Assembly: GCF_003369915.1 (NCBI RefSeq)
Contig: NC_046677.1
Location: forward strand, 30,956,913-31,020,912
Length of the DNA stretch: 64,000 bases
From: Drosophila miranda
Lineage: Eukaryota; Arthropoda; Insecta; Diptera; Drosophilidae
Direction of reading: 5' to 3'
Shown in pieces: positions 38,466 through 51,752 of the stretch. The position numbers and the translations under genes were made by a program. How positions within the stretch are numbered: position 1 is the stretch's first letter; each line of letters starts with the position of its first letter. The notes under the pieces are model-generated. The model was not told where the DNA came from. It saw only the letters and a list, made by a program, of their open reading frames with translations, and searched no databases.

Positions 38466-41400
38466 AATTGTAAAAATCATAAAATAAAAAATAAAAGCCA
38501 ATTTTTATGACTACATAAACAAGATTATTGCCAGCATTATTAAACACACTTTCCAGGAAAATTATTAGTCAATCCATTTAAATAGACTGTGCAGAGATAA
38601 TTTTGTGTGTTCCTTGAAGAAATCATTACCTGACTACATAACATTTTAAATGCTGCCCATAAATTCAGGTGATCAGCCATGCCCTTCTAACGCTTTCAAA
38701 TTCAATAGTCTAAAATGATTAAGTAATTAATAAACTCAATAACCGCTGTCAAGACCGCAGAAAGGCTTTTAATGCTGCTTTTCGACACCTACAAAACGTT
38801 CATCGTCTTGGCCACGCTTGGCCGCACTCTCGAGATTCGCCTTTCAACCGAAAATTAATCGACATAAACTTAAAGGGCCATAAAAATGACAGGGCCCAAA
38901 ATGCTCCCATTTACACACATGAACAAGTAACTGGGGGTTTTATTCAACTTTTTTCTTTAAAAAAGAGCAGACTAAGACGAAAATTTAGAGCACCATTTTT
39001 CAGTGATTTTCTGGTGCTGCATAACGAATTTTTTGTTGGCCATGGCCAAAGGCACATTGTGTGTGCATGAAAGGAGAGGCATTTTTCTCTTCCTTTGCTT
39101 GCTCATTCATACAAAAACTATTATTCTGGAGACTTGCACACATATTTTTGTATGCACGATCTGATCTGTATATGTTTAAATAATTGTGCAAGCGTTTGAC
39201 TATAGTTTATATTCTATTTGCTTAAAGGATAGAATGGAATATCTGGAATTGCAGAACTTTTTGGATACAAGGTAGTCTTCTTCACAGCTGTTTATTCTCT
39301 TCTCTACATTTTCCTTACACTCTTACGAAATAAACATACATATATGGCGCACTCGAAATGTAAACATTGAATTCGGATCAACCCTCGCTGGCAGCCATAA
39401 GCATTCGCAATCATAATCCAGGAACGACACATTGGGGCGCATTTAAACCGATTTCATATTGGATCAGCAAGCACCTCAGTATGTGTGATGTGTGGGGGGT
39501 AATATCTGTGAGTGTTCTACCAGTACAGAAGCCACAAGCGGAGTGGAAATTCGCTTGGCGTATGTCATGGCACGCACGCACTCAGAGAGATCCCAGAGCC
39601 GTGGAGGATTCGTTAAGGGAGCAGTTCCTGCTCCTGCTCCTCTGGGGCAAAATTATAATGAATTTGTCGTTCATACAATTCGAATGCGTGACGACTCGAC
39701 ACGGACCCAGACCCAGACACAGACCTCCAGCATACAGCAGAAAGCCCCTCCATCTCGGCCAGATTTGGCTTAGTTTCGACGATGAATCCGGGGAGATAAG
39801 CGGTTAAGTGACTTTGTCCTGACATGGCCTTGGGCTGTTGTCGACATCGGAATCGTGTGCATGAAATAAATACTATATCTTGTGGCTGTTGTTGTTGTGT
39901 ATTGGAAAATAAATTGAATTAAAGTGAAATCAGTTGCCGTTGGCCGTAATAAATTAATGAAAACGCCAGACCAGTCGGGACAGCCCGAGTCGCGTCGGAA
40001 AAACCAGCAGAAGGAAAAACAAAATTGAGAAATCAGCATAAATCAAAGGGAGTTCGAGTGTGTATAAACAGCCAATGATTATAGCAGCCGTCTGACCAAA
40101 CTTTCGTCTCCGACAAGTTGCAAATGAATTTTGATTAAGCCTCATAATGTGTATTTAAAGATATCCCTTCGGGTTGTCTTTCGGATACTCCTTAACCAGC
40201 TGACTGCAGCTATCCGGAGGAGCTTGTGTAGCTTAAAAGTTTACAAGCCAAAATCTGTTTTAATTAAATTCAAGTGTTGTGCGCTGCCCTGCGACCTTTT
40301 CTGCATGTCAAACGAGCGGCAAAAGGAAACTTCCTTCTACTCGTATACGTTCTTTTTCGCTTTGTGCGAGTCATTTTCAAAGAAATTCACAAGTTATTCA
40401 TTTTCGCAGGGGTCGGTCGGCGCTGAGGCCGATGCCGTTGCTGAGGGGGATGGGGCTTCGGTGAAAAGTTGCGTTGAGTGATATGTTACCAAAGAGTTGT
40501 CGTTGCTTTTGGCCAGGGATTCAGGGTCCTTGCAATCCGAAGCTGGAAATGAAGATGAAGCGGAATCCGGACCAGACTAAAAAGAGCAATCAATGCAAGT
40601 TGATTACCATTTCGGGGAAGTTTCCCAACTCACTTTTCGATGAATCAAGTTAATGAAATAAGTGAATTGGAAAAATTTTCAAGGAAAGTAAATTGAGGAT
40701 ACGCGTATTTTGATGTATTTTTAGAAACTTGATTCTTTGACTGTCGAAATGGATTATTTAAGAATGTGTTGCAATTAAAAATACTGGAATCGTTTGAGAA
40801 TGCATTTAAATCCATTGTAAGAACGATTTGCACTCGTAATTTACTTCGGAAAGAAGATGTCTAAGCACAAATATAAATAATTATCTAACTAGGAGTACAA
40901 TTTTGTATAAGCTCTTAGTTTACTTTAAGACCATACTTTCCTAAAAGGCAATAAACTCTTAAGTAAATTAAAACTTGTCCATTTGAATGCAAATTAAGAG
41001 ACAATTAAATGAAGAAGCAGAACGTATGCTTCTTTGTCCAACTCAAAGCCAATGGTGTCTAAACGTCTGTACTAGTGGTCTATATGGAAATGCACAGCTG
41101 ATATATATAAATACCATATAATAAGATATATGTATATATAGTAGCTCCTGCCTTTCGTGAGTCTTAAATTCCCTTAAGACTATTACACTCCTTGTCCCAT
41201 TTATTATGCTTTAGCTTTCGATTTCCCAGCATATTATAAACCGCATTAAGTGGACATGTTTGAGCACTTTTCATAAGTTTGTCACGTTCAATTGGCTCCT
41301 CCCACACCTTCGGCTCCTTCGATGTCGAGTATTTAGTTTAATGCCGTGCCATAAACCTGATGTATGCATAAAATGAGTTTTAAATCAAAATCCAGAGCAC

Positions 41401-44400
41401 TTTGGACTGTCAATCTCTGGAGTTTTTGAAATTATGCACAAATCAGTTTTTATGGCGTCGATGGGAAATACATCCGGTTGCCAGAAAGGCGGAAGGGAAC
41501 GCCCGCAACCTCGTCGTAAAGAAAATTTCTTACCAATTTATTTATGCGGTAGGATGGAGAGGATGGTCTAACACTCAAGAACATCCTGCACATAAAAATC
41601 GAGTCTAACATGAATAAAATTATGATAAATACACATTTAATGGGGCAGACTTTTCATGGCAAAATGCGGCTTGGAAATTTATTAAATCTAATTGCATTGC
41701 AATGTGCATTTGCAGCAAATTGTCAGCTGTCACGGATATTGAAGTGTTTGCGTAGCAAATCAGGGACAGAAACAAAATGAATGCGGCTCCCTGGCAATAA
41801 CAGTAACCCTATTACGGCTAAGTGCCATTACAGGCATTGCCAAGAAAAATTACCTTCATGTGAGCGCACTGTGGGAGGTTTTTCATCCATTTACTCTGGT
41901 CTCGCATATGCGTGCACGTGGAATGGAAAAGAGAGTATTTGTTTGTGCAAAAACCCATTGTGATCATATTTTTAACAATATACCGTTTCTCGATCGATCT
42001 TTCGTAACATATACGCTTGGATATTCTTTTTCTAATTAGTAAATATATGTATCTATAACTTTGTGATCATATGGAGTATTCTTAGATTGAAGGACACTAA
42101 ATCTTTGAAATTCATATGTCAACAATTGCGTGCACATTTCAATGGTATCCGTCCCACTGTGCATACTACTACTTGTGTTTGCATTTGCATTTCATTAAAA
42201 CACAGGCAGGTAAACAAGTTGCCGCCCAGGGCACTCACTCACTCAGTCACTCATTCCGTCAGTCATTCCGCGCGTCTCCACCGCATTTGGTTCGGGGCTG
42301 CAAGTATGACGGATGAGGACTACTGGGAGACCGCCTTGTTGTTTCAGTTGGTGGCTTCACGGCTGGCATTGAGTGCCGCCAACGTCGACACCAAGTGCCC
42401 AATGACAGCAGAGCCCCAGCAGAATCTCAGTACGAAACAGAGGTGAAAGTTAAGGTGAAAGGTAACGGTAAAAGCCAAACCAAGGAAAGTGCACTGCAAG
42501 TGCACGTGAGTGGGCTCCCAATGAATGGCGCCGCAATGATTGCTACAAACGTGACACGCCCCGAGCTTTATAATAAGTATACGGCCAGTGGCTGTGTTGT
42601 CCAAAAGAATGTTTCAATTAGTTTATGTTACGGCCGAGTAAACACGGTAAAAGTGCGTGCAAACAAACGTGGACGTAGAGAGAAAAAACGAACCAAACGA
42701 AAGAATACAAATACAAAAGATAATGACGCCATGTTCATGGACAAACAATAAAAGCGTCAGGCAAATTAGGGGGCCAAATCGGGCGATCATACCCTAGCCA
42801 GTCCCCGACCCGACTAGACCAGGCCGACTCCGAGTCCCTGTATCCGAGTCCCGGCCAATCAACAAACAAACTGTTACTTTTCACAAGCGCCTCATACGGC
42901 CCACAGGGAGGTTGGGGCCGCAGGCATCTGGTCAGATAATTTTCTTTGTTTTGCGGTAAATATTTTCATTTATTTTTTGAACACCCTTACGGAGAGTGTC
43001 AGGACTTCGACAATGCGTTTAAGGTGTTCATGAAATCTTTCCATGCATTTTTTAGCATTCAGTTTTGTGTGTAGCGTCCGTTAAATCAGCCTATTAGAAA
43101 ATTATCGAAAACTTCTCCGCTCAAAAATAGCTCTTCTTTATTGTTTTTGTTTGAAGCTGAAGATTGATTCTTCGTGTTATATTTTTTGTTTGCTTTTCCT
43201 ATATATAGAAGCTGAGACAGGTAGCAGTATGCAAATCAAACAGACAATCGAGAGGCCTCTGACCATCTGTACTTCCTGTTCTACGTGGAGAGGAAATGGC
43301 GTTGACAAACGGTGAGCAAAATATGAACAGGAAGGGGAATAAAAGCCCCAGGCACCCATCAAAACTGTTTTAACGTGCATCCCGTGCCCGTGGGAAATTG
43401 AAGCAAAAAATTAAACTTTTCTAATTCGCCCCTGAATTCCGGAGTATTCCAACTCGAATGTCAGACGTGGTTTGTTTCTGCATGAAATTTAAATATGTCA
43501 AATGCTTGATTCGATTTCAATTTATTTGATTTGCGTGTTTTAGGATTCTTTTTGTTCTTTTTACGGCGTTGTCTTGAATTTATATTTCAGTTATTCAATT
43601 GTATTACATTGAATACTTGTGGATGTTTTTGTCATTTATAATCTCTTTTTATTTTGTTTATCTTAAACATTTTATAGGATAAAGTCAATGGTATTCATTG
43701 TATCTCTTTGTTGTTATCTCTTTGGTTTTTTTTTTTTATATGGAGCCACATAAATCACAGATGGAATAAATATTTATTTTTTAAGCACTCCCCACTCAAT
43801 CACTCCGCTTACATTGAATTTGTCCTAGATGCGGAGATGGTTGTTCACATTCTGATCGGGCAAAGACTCGGGCAGTTGTAGGAGTGACACATCTGGTCTG
43901 GTTACAGAGCTCGGACGCGGATTTCTATTCGACCAGTGACCATAATGGACTCAGTGCACCCGTTGGAATGCCCCGCAACACGTATACGCCATGTGGTGCC
44001 TCGACTCGACTCGAATACGAAACTCGGCTGACATGCGCGCACTGCTCTCGGAGTGTGTGTGCTCTCGACTCGACGTCTGTTGTTGGACTAAAAATCAGAA
44101 TGCCTGCCAGTGGCCGTGGCACTGACTGCTGACTGTTCTGCCTGTGTTCTTCTGGAGGCTCAGAGGCTGCGGCTGTTAGCTAACAGCAAGATTAACATCC
44201 ACTCAACAGCAACAGCTGAGCGCACTGCTGGCCCATTCATTCATAATTGTTTTGAGTGGAAATTGCACGATGGGCGGCCGGTCGTGTTTCCTTGTCGGCA
44301 TGATGGAGCAGAAAATCAATTTGGTTAAACAGAATGCGACACTGGGGAGCAACTGCGAAAGCGTCATTCCAGCCACGTGCCTCGCAAATGTTAATGAGCC

Positions 44401-44716
44401 TGCGTGCCATAGCCTTTATTTCTATTCTCGACTACTTCTATGAATATATTCGTATATGCGTTACAGACATACATATGTATATATGCATATCATATATATA
44501 TGCAAAAAGGGAAATGTTGACCTTTCCCCTGCTTTCCCTCAGAAAAGCATAACAAACAAATGCGCGTGAAATGTCAAAATCACTGTCAGACAAGGCCAGT
44601 GAAATGGCTATAGATGAGTCTGGGTATGTGAATGGAAATGGGAATGGTTGACGGGGGAAAAAGGAGAATCGGAGGAATCGGAGGAAAATGGAGAAAAGGA
44701 AACAAATCCAAAAGAA
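38466..44716. other. Noncoding region between the TAF12-like gene and the first mini-me-like repeat
   Basis: The first 50 bases are A-rich with polyadenylation-type words. Beyond that are AT-rich DNA, an ACCCAGAC patch near 39705, an ACTC/GTCA patch near 42235-42270 and GGAATC repeats near 44665. No coding exon was recognised. Confidence 0.5.
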
Positions 44717-45802
44717 ACGAGGGGGGAACGTTGTGAGTTGCTGCGGACACCGCAACTCTACGGTTATACCCGATACTAAGTCAGTATGGCTCTCCTCCGG
44801 CAGACGCCGGAGTGCGTGCGAGAGAGACAGAAAATCAGTCTGAGCGTGACGTCGGGCGCTGCGTAGCCACTGCAAATTGATTTGTTCCTATTGGCTATAA
44901 AAATGATCTTATCTGATCCAGATTCAGCAATCTGATAGATATGGTCATTATCTATGATTCTGCGTTTTTAGTTTTCTCGAATGTGCAATATTGTGGATGC
45001 AACAGATTTTCGTCTTTTGTGTGGGCGGAAAGGGGTGGGGCGCAATTTTGAGATATACGTTTTATAGTAAGATCTAACAGGAGTGCGGATACCAAATTTG
45101 GTTACTCTAGCCTTAATAGTCTCTGAGATTTTTGAATATCCCCAGATTTTCGTCCTTTGCGGGGGCGGAAGGGGGTGTGGCGAAATTTTGAAACAAACTC
45201 GTCTCGGTCCGATATATTAGGAGTGTGGATACCAAATTTGGTTGCTCTAGCTTTTATAGTCTCTGAGATCTAGGCGCTAATGTTTTACTCTAAGCAAAGC
45301 CGCCTATGCTACGTGTGTGTTAGAGAGAGACAGGGCGAGAAAAAATAAAATTGTTTTCTTGATGCTGGCTATAATAATAATACGATCCAATTCAGATTCC
45401 GCAGTCTTAAAGATATGGTCATTCTCTACAATTCTACGTTTTTGGTTTTCTCATATCTTTAAAATTGTGAATGCCACAGATTTTCGTCCTTTGTGGGGGC
45501 GGAAGTGGGCGGGGCGAAGTTTTGAAATATTTTTGTAGCAGTGACATATCACAGAAGTCTGGATCCAAAACATCGTTGCTCTAGCTCTTATAGTCTTTGA
45601 GCACTAGGCGCTGAAGGGGACGGACAGACGAACAGACGGACGGACGGACAGACAGACAGGGCTCAATCGACTCGGCTATTGATGCTGATCAAGAATATAT
45701 ATACTTTATGGGGTCGGAAACGATTCCTTCTGGACGTTACACACATCCACTTTTACCACAAATCTAATATACCCCAACACTCATTTTGAGTATCGGGTAT
45801 AA
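44717..45802. mobile_element. Mini-me-like nonautonomous element, copy A
   Basis: It starts at ACGAGGGGGGAACGTTG and ends at GAGTATCGGGTATAA. It shares most of its length with copy B at 47029. Near the left end TTATACCCGATACT is roughly inverted by the right-end AGTATCGGGTATAA. It carries a GTCY-type tetranucleotide tract (GGACGGACAGAC, about 45619-45660) and the phrase ATATATACTTTATGGGGTCGG before the end. Both are typical of the abundant fly mini-me/DINE-type elements. Inside, a module starting TTTTCGTC...GGGGCGGAA occurs three times. No coding capacity is seen. The family name is by recollection. Confidence 0.75.
45619..45660. repeat. GGAC/AGAC tetranucleotide tract of copy A
   Basis: Imperfect repeats of GGACGGACAGAC are visible within the element, the (GTCY)n feature of the mini-me type. 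Confidence 0.85.
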
Positions 45803-47028
45803 AAATGACGACGCATAAGCGAAAAACAAGCAAATGCTGAAGGCAAGGCAATCAAGAAAAATTTTCCAGCAAATGGCATGGCAAATACAAACACCAGCAG
45901 CAACACCAGATTCAAGTGGTTGCATGATGTCGGTGTGGCAGGATGAGTTGATGATGAGGTGGCACACAACCACACAAGCACACAGCCACACATATGCACA
46001 CGCTATCCACAAGGAGCCTTAACAAGGCTCAAGAGAATTATCAAAAATACAAATAAACGTTTAAGTCCACAAAAGATGCGAATCTTCGATACCCGATACA
46101 CATGGATGTCTGAAAAAAAGTAAAGCTCAATCAAATTTCTGTGGTTTTTCAAGGGTGAATGATTAGGAGCCGATTTTGCAACGTCCTAGAACAGTAACTG
46201 AAACATTAATAGCTGTCACTTGTTTTATAGATATGCTTTTTGAATATTAATTATGTTAAATTTTAAATTCTGCTTGTTTAAGCCTTTAAGCCGCTAAGCC
46301 CTCTCTGTCCCTGAATTTCAATTTAGCTTAAAGATGCGAAAATGTAGGAGAAATAAGGTCATAACTAGAAGTTAAACAATACTAAAGATTGGCTGCCCTT
46401 TAAATTGCGGCTCAGAAGAATATATTTACATGGTTTTTATATCCTTTCAGAAGGCATAAATTTACGTCGAGGCTTGGACGCTATCGACCTCAAAAATAAT
46501 ATCATTTTTTGATCATCAAAAAAAGTGTACGCACAGATTACAACTACAAGAACAATTTTTCTAAATATCCATTACATTATAAAATCAGCAAGGGAAGCGT
46601 GTTTGCCGCTTCAGCCCAAGTTTTCCTTTCCTTTTTTTACATGTATGTATATTCACAATTCCCAGGCCAAGAGTAACTAAAACCACTGGCAGCTTCTGTG
46701 TGGCTGGTGTCTGGCTGCTTGTTTGCTGCCCGCTTTATCGTGTGGTCACAGTCAGTGTTCTGACAATTTTTAGCATATACGTAAGACCAAAAGTTATAGT
46801 CTAAGCGGGATTTACGCTGCATCAACATCAGCACAGAACGCTGGGGCACAAGCTCAAAATTAGTCTCACGGCCACAAGAAATTGTCTGCTTCTCTTGCTG
46901 TGGTACGACCAAAATTGTTGGATGTGTTCACAACTGAGTCACAACTGTCAACCACAACATGTCAAATTGTCATCACCCCACCCGCAAAACATTCAAAAGA
47001 AATTAAATGTGCAAGTGGCAAAAAAAAA
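45803..47028. other. Noncoding spacer between the two mini-me-like copies
   Basis: AT-rich sequence without a recognisable gene. The last bases before copy B are an A run. Confidence 0.5.
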
Positions 47029-48153
47029 ACGAGGGGGAACGTTGTGAGTTGCTGCGGAGACCGCAACTCTACAGTTATACCCGATACTAAGTCAGTATGG
47101 CTCTCCTCCGGTAGACGCCGCTAATATTAAACGACACGACAAAGAGTGCGTGCGAGAGAGACAGAAAATCAGTCTGAGCGTGACGTCGGGGGCTGCGTAG
47201 CCAGTGCAAATTGATTTGTTCCTTTTGGCTATAAAAATGATCTGATCTGATCCAGATTCAGCAATCTGATATATATGATCATATATATGATCTATGATTC
47301 TGCGTTTTTAGTTTTCTCGTATCCTCAATATTGTGGATGCAACAGGCTTTCGTCCTTTGTGGGGGCGGAATAGGGTGGGGCGAAATTTTGAGATATACGT
47401 TCTATAGTAAGATCTAACAGGAGTGCGGATACCAAATTTGGTTACTCTAGCCTTAATAGTCTCTGAGATTTGTGAATATCCCCAGATTTTCATCCTTTGC
47501 GGGGGCGGAAGGGGGTGTGGCGAAATTTTGAAACAAACTCGTCTCGGTCCGATATATTAGGAGTGTGGATACCAAATTTGGTTGCTCTAGCTTTTATAGT
47601 CTCTGAGATCTAGGCGCTAATGTTTTACTCTAAGCAAAGCCGCCTATGCTACGTGTGTGTTAGAGAGAAACAGGGCGAGAAAAAATGAAATTGTTTTCTT
47701 GATTCTGGCTATAATAATTATACGATCTGGTTCAGATTTTGCACTCTAGAAGATATAGTCATCTTCTACGATTCTGCGTTTTTAGTTTTCTCGTATCGTC
47801 GAAATTGTGGATGCCACAGATTTTCGCCCTTTGTGTGGGGCGGAAGTGGGCGTGGCAAAGTTTTGAAATATTTTTGTAGCAGTGACATATCACAGAAGTC
47901 TGGATCCAAAACATCGTTGCTCTCGCTTTTATAGTCTTTGAGCACTAGGCGCTGAAGGGGACGGACAGACGGACGGACGGACAGACGGACAGACGGACAG
48001 ACGGACGGACGGACAGACGGACAGACAGACATGGCCCAATCAACTCGGCTATTGATGCTGATCAAGAATATATATACTTTATGGGGTCGGAAACACATCC
48101 ACTTTTACCACAAATCTAATATACCCCAATACTCATTTTGAGTATCGGGTATA
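47029..48153. mobile_element. Mini-me-like nonautonomous element, copy B
   Basis: Same orientation and end sequences as copy A, with small indels. Relative to A it has extra bases near 47120-47143 and a longer GGAC/AGAC tract (about 47960-48030). It lacks about 20 bases after GGGGTCGGAAAC near the right end. It is preceded by an A run. No protein is encoded. Confidence 0.75.
47960..48030. repeat. GGAC/AGAC tetranucleotide tract of copy B
   Basis: About seventeen GGAC or AGAC units in a row, longer than the tract in copy A. This is consistent with microsatellite growth inside the element. Confidence 0.88.
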
Positions 48154-50549
48154 ATCACAACCTTTGTGGTTGCCGCACAGATGCACTACTTTCTAAGGGA
48201 GAAAAAAAACTTTGTAATTAGTTTTACTTATCAGAAAATGTATTCAATATAAAGTTCTGCCATGAAAATGTGCCGAGTGGCATATGTGCAATAATTAAAC
48301 CAAGGGCCAATCACAATATTTAAATTGCATTGCGTGGAAAAGTCAGTGAAATCAAAAATAATTCTCTGACAACTAACATCAAAACGAAAACAAAGAACCT
48401 GCACTTATATAACTAAAACAGTGATACTTGACTTATGTATGATAAAAGCCATACAATCGCATCGGCATCGGTTGCAAAACGTTTTCAACCAAATATTTAG
48501 TTTTGCAAACAAAATTCATCATTAAAATGGGATCAATTTGCACAAAAATGCAAACAGCGAAATGTTTCTGTTGGTATTTGCCATTTCCCCCAACACCGAA
48601 TGGCTTCTGTCTTGGCCGACCACCCTGTAAGTTGGTCGTGAGTTCAAATTAATTGCATGCAATTCGACAGCCCAAAGCCCCGACTTGAAGTGCTTTGCAT
48701 TTGAAAAGTCAGCAGGATTGCGGCAAGCGGCATAAACTTCGGGAATTTCCACAGAGATACTAAATCTGAATGTGAATGCAGGCGACATGAAATCCGCTCG
48801 AGTGCGCTCCCCAGTCTTCAGTTTTGGGGCTTAGCCTTCTCCCTTCTTCGACTACAGCTCAGGATACTATTTTTTCTTTACCCAGTACGCGTAAAGTACA
48901 AATGGTATATTTGAGGCATTCAAATGAGGGTACTACCGAAAGTTTCTTTCAGTTTTTTCCCTTAAATAATTTTTAGAACCAGGTGACAAATTTCTATATT
49001 GCATGCATGACATATAATTTCTCAATTTAAGATGGTCTATCGGCTACTCTTCAAATACTGGGTACTCTCTAGTGGCAGCATCAGCTATCGCTTACTCTCC
49101 CGCTTATTTATTTTATTTTAGTTTTTTTGGGGCATGCTGAACACTAATGAGCATTTAAGCTTGCGGCTCCCCCGAAGCTCGAAGCTCCCCCAGCTCCCAG
49201 CTGCTGGTGCTGGTGCTGTTGCATTTGCATAAATTGAAATTTTTAAATGGGAAATGGGACGGAACCTGAAAATATAAATAGCCCGGGCACATTGCGCTTT
49301 TAGCTTAATTGATTTGCATTTTAAATGGATTTAAGAACAAAACAGCCTTATTTTTGGGATCATTTTTTTAACGTTACTGTTTTTTTAAGCCTACCATATA
49401 GTATGCTTTAAATATTTTGAACACATGGCCAATTCAATTCATTTGTATTCCATTTCCATTTGAAAAAAAAACTCCCCAGTGTTTTTCTTCTGATTTTTTG
49501 ATTAGTTTTTCATTGACTTATGTGGCCCTGGCCGAACACACATTTTATTGAATTTGAAGAATCCACACAAATCCATGGGCAGCACACTTTAGCCGCACTT
49601 TACTTTGGCCCAAAACGTTGGCTCCTCCCTTCGATTCCGATTCCGATTCCGATTCCAATTCCAAATTCGTTTTTGCTTTTTTCTGCCATCCTCTCGATAC
49701 TGTCTACGAGGTGGCTGTGTGTCTCATTCTAGTCCATTAAATGAAGCGTATACGCCATATCTGACGGGCATTGGAATTTTCGACAGCGGCAACGGAAGCG
49801 CTAAACCAAACATAAAAAAAAAAACAAACAAAACAGTTAATCGTGTATAAATGTTTATACATGTCTCTGGAAGCGGCATAGTTTTATGTCTCGGGCGGAG
49901 CATTTCCCAAGCAAATAAAAATAATCAGACAAGTCAACATCCCCATAAGCAGACGGCCAAGAATTGTTGGCCACAAAATGAAATCGGAAGAAATGCCCAA
50001 TCTTCCACTGGGTGTCTATTATTCGAGTTCCTCATAATTAAGTTGTCGGCGTCCAGGTCCGGACTGTGGTGGTATGATGAAGTGATTGGGTTAGTCGGAT
50101 TAATCCAAATGAATGATACTCTGATTGCTAAATAATTGAAAAGCGCTCAGTTAATGGCTTACCTAGAACTCCGGCAGGCAACAGCATAGGGAAAATTGAT
50201 TGCGACACGCTCTGAAATGGATTTATGGGGATACATATAATTTACTTGATTATTTATGTTTGCCAATTAATTATTTAGTTGGGAAAGTATCAATGAAGTT
50301 GTGATTTCATAATTGCTTAAACGCTAGGAATTTGTTAGGTGTGAAAGATGTTGCAAGGTCGTTCAACTGATTCACCACAACAGTGGGAATGCATGTCTGC
50401 AGGTACATTATTCATAGAAACAAACACATATGAATATGTTCTGAATCTCACATATAATGGTCAGTTGGGAACACGAAATCGATTAGGTATGAACGAGACT
50501 CCTCAAAGGATGCTATATCTTCTGCAGCACCAGAATCGCCAGTAGCTCA
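48154..50549. other. Noncoding region
   Basis: AT-rich with a (GATTCC)n hexamer patch at about 49633-49665. Open frames are short and of low complexity. No gene was recognised. Confidence 0.5.
49633..49665. repeat. (GATTCC)n hexamer repeat
   Basis: About four to five copies of GATTCC with one changed unit are directly visible. Confidence 0.85.
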
Positions 50550-50555
50550 GTAATT

Positions 50556-50836
50556 CCTGTACCTGGCCGGGCAGGAGGAGATGCTGAAGGTGCTGGTCAT
50601 GTTTGAGGGGCAGCGCTTGGAGCAATGAGCATCGGACATGTGGTGCAGCTACCGCACCAGCTGCTTAAAGCTGTCCAAGTGCGAGGCAGCCTCCTCGCTG
50701 ATGTACCTTCGACGCCCTCATGAAAAACACGGCCGACTCTCTGATTGCCAGCGGATTGCTCAAGCAATGGTTTTCCCTCTTATGCGGCAACGTGCTGGAT
50801 GCAGAGCATCATCATCAAACTGCAGACTTCTATTAC
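50556..50836 (+). pseudogene. Decayed fragment of an unrecognised coding gene
   Basis: This is a GC-rich island in AT-rich flanks. In one frame it reads about 24 codons (Y-L-A-G-Q-E-E-M-L-K-V-L-V-M-F) to a TGA, then continues in the same frame (S-Y-R-T-S-C-L-K-L-S-K-C-E). After a one-base frame change near 50705 it reads D-A-L-M-K-N-T-A-D-S-L-I-A-S-G-L-L-K-Q-W-F-S-L-L. The strongly coding-like codon choice on both sides of the stop and frameshift suggests a dead copy of part of a real gene. I do not recognise the parent. No intron-like gaps are evident, so it may be a processed copy. Confidence 0.5.
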
Positions 50837-51004
50837 ATATGTATTTATTAGGTTGACATTTTGGATATGTGCAGGTTGCGTTTGTTAATTTGTTGAAAAC
50901 TTAAATAGTTGTTTTGAAAGCTATAATTTTAGTTATGTATATTGTTCTTGATCTGCTGATCTTCGCTGTCGTCGTCTTGATCCGGTTCCTGATATTGGTT
51001 GTTA
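50837..51004. other. 3' flank of the acidic Cys-rich gene
   Basis: A short AT-rich stretch that probably includes the 3' UTR of the minus-strand gene ending at 51005. Confidence 0.5.
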
Positions 51005-51547
51005 TTACTGTTGTCCTTCGGAAGAGTCCGATGAAACAATGTCCACGAGTGTCCCATCGCTCTCAGAGTCCGTCTCATCGCACTCAGACTCTATCTCCTC
51101 GCTGGATATATCCATGTCATCAAACTCTTCATCGCCATCCGAGTCCGAATAATCTGTCTGGTCGCTGCGCCGTAGTAGGGATTCTTGGCCGCAATAAAGA
51201 CAGAATTCGGCGTCCATTATTTGCTCAGACTTGGGGTGCACAGCGCACTTTTCAAATATGCGACCCACAAAACAGTTCTTGCATTTCAAGCATTTAATTT
51301 GATAGCTGCCACGTGCGCAAATGCAGCTCTCTTCCTCTTCGGATTTGGCAATTGGTTCGACTTTAGGCTCACCAGGTTTTCCCATACGTTTGGCAGCAGT
51401 CTTTTTCTCTTTAGCCTTGCCAATTGTTTCGTTATCAGATTCGTCTCCTGTACCTGGATCGGCCGACGACCATTCAGTTGATTTAGTTTTGTCGCTAGAC
51501 ATTATTTCTTCGCCAGGAATGGCATTTAATTCGCCATGTTCAGACAT
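51005..51547 (-). CDS. Acidic protein with a Cys-rich, probable zinc-binding centre
   Basis: A single exon of 180 residues if started at the ATG with an AAAAAA leader (51547). An in-frame ATG at 51613 would add 22 Lys-rich residues but lies upstream of the AT-rich leader and overlaps a DRE site, so I prefer the inner one. The N-terminal half is Ser/Glu/Lys-rich and disordered-looking. Residues of about 74-121 hold C-x-C, C-x2-C-x2-C, a C-x-V-H-P motif and F-C-x2-C. That is eight cysteines and one histidine, suggesting one or two zinc sites. The C-terminal 55 residues are almost entirely Asp/Glu/Ser. I do not recognise the family. It may be nuclear, judging only from composition. It diverges from the E2 gene at 51.8 kb. 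Confidence 0.75.
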   Translation of the reverse strand: MSEHGELNAIPGEEIMSSDKTKSTEWSSADPGTGDESDNETIGKAKEKKTAAKRMGKPGEPKVEPIAKSEEEESCICARGSYQIKCLKCKNCFVGRIFEKCAVHPKSEQIMDAEFCLYCGQESLLRRSDQTDYSDSDGDEEFDDMDISSEEIESECDETDSESDGTLVDIVSSDSSEGQQ

Positions 51548-51600
51548 TTTTTTATATTTTTTTTTAGAAATTAGAGAAGGGAAGCCAGCTTTTTCTCGGC

Positions 51601-51640
51601 TATCGATAAGCAAAAATAAATGACATATGGCATATCGATA
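51601..51640. promoter_or_regulatory. Two DRE octamers (TATCGATA) in a divergent promoter
   Basis: Perfect palindromic TATCGATA sites occur at 51601-51608 and 51633-51640. The DRE is bound by DREF and marks housekeeping-type core promoters in Drosophila. The sites lie 54-93 bases upstream of the acidic Cys-rich gene's ATG on one side and about 110-150 bases before the E2 gene on the other. They may therefore serve both. Confidence 0.75.
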
Positions 51641-51752
51641 CTTTCATTTCATGTGCCCCATTGTAAAGCGTTCGGAGGAAGAAAACACACACATATTCCA
51701 TTCCATATTCTAAAAGGAAGCAATTAACTTATATTAAAAAATTGTTACCATA

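Noticed and set aside
44438..44875. 145-codon minus-strand frame overlapping mini-me-like copy A
   Set aside because: It runs across the element boundary and through purine-rich repeats; a parallel frame in copy B is not kept.
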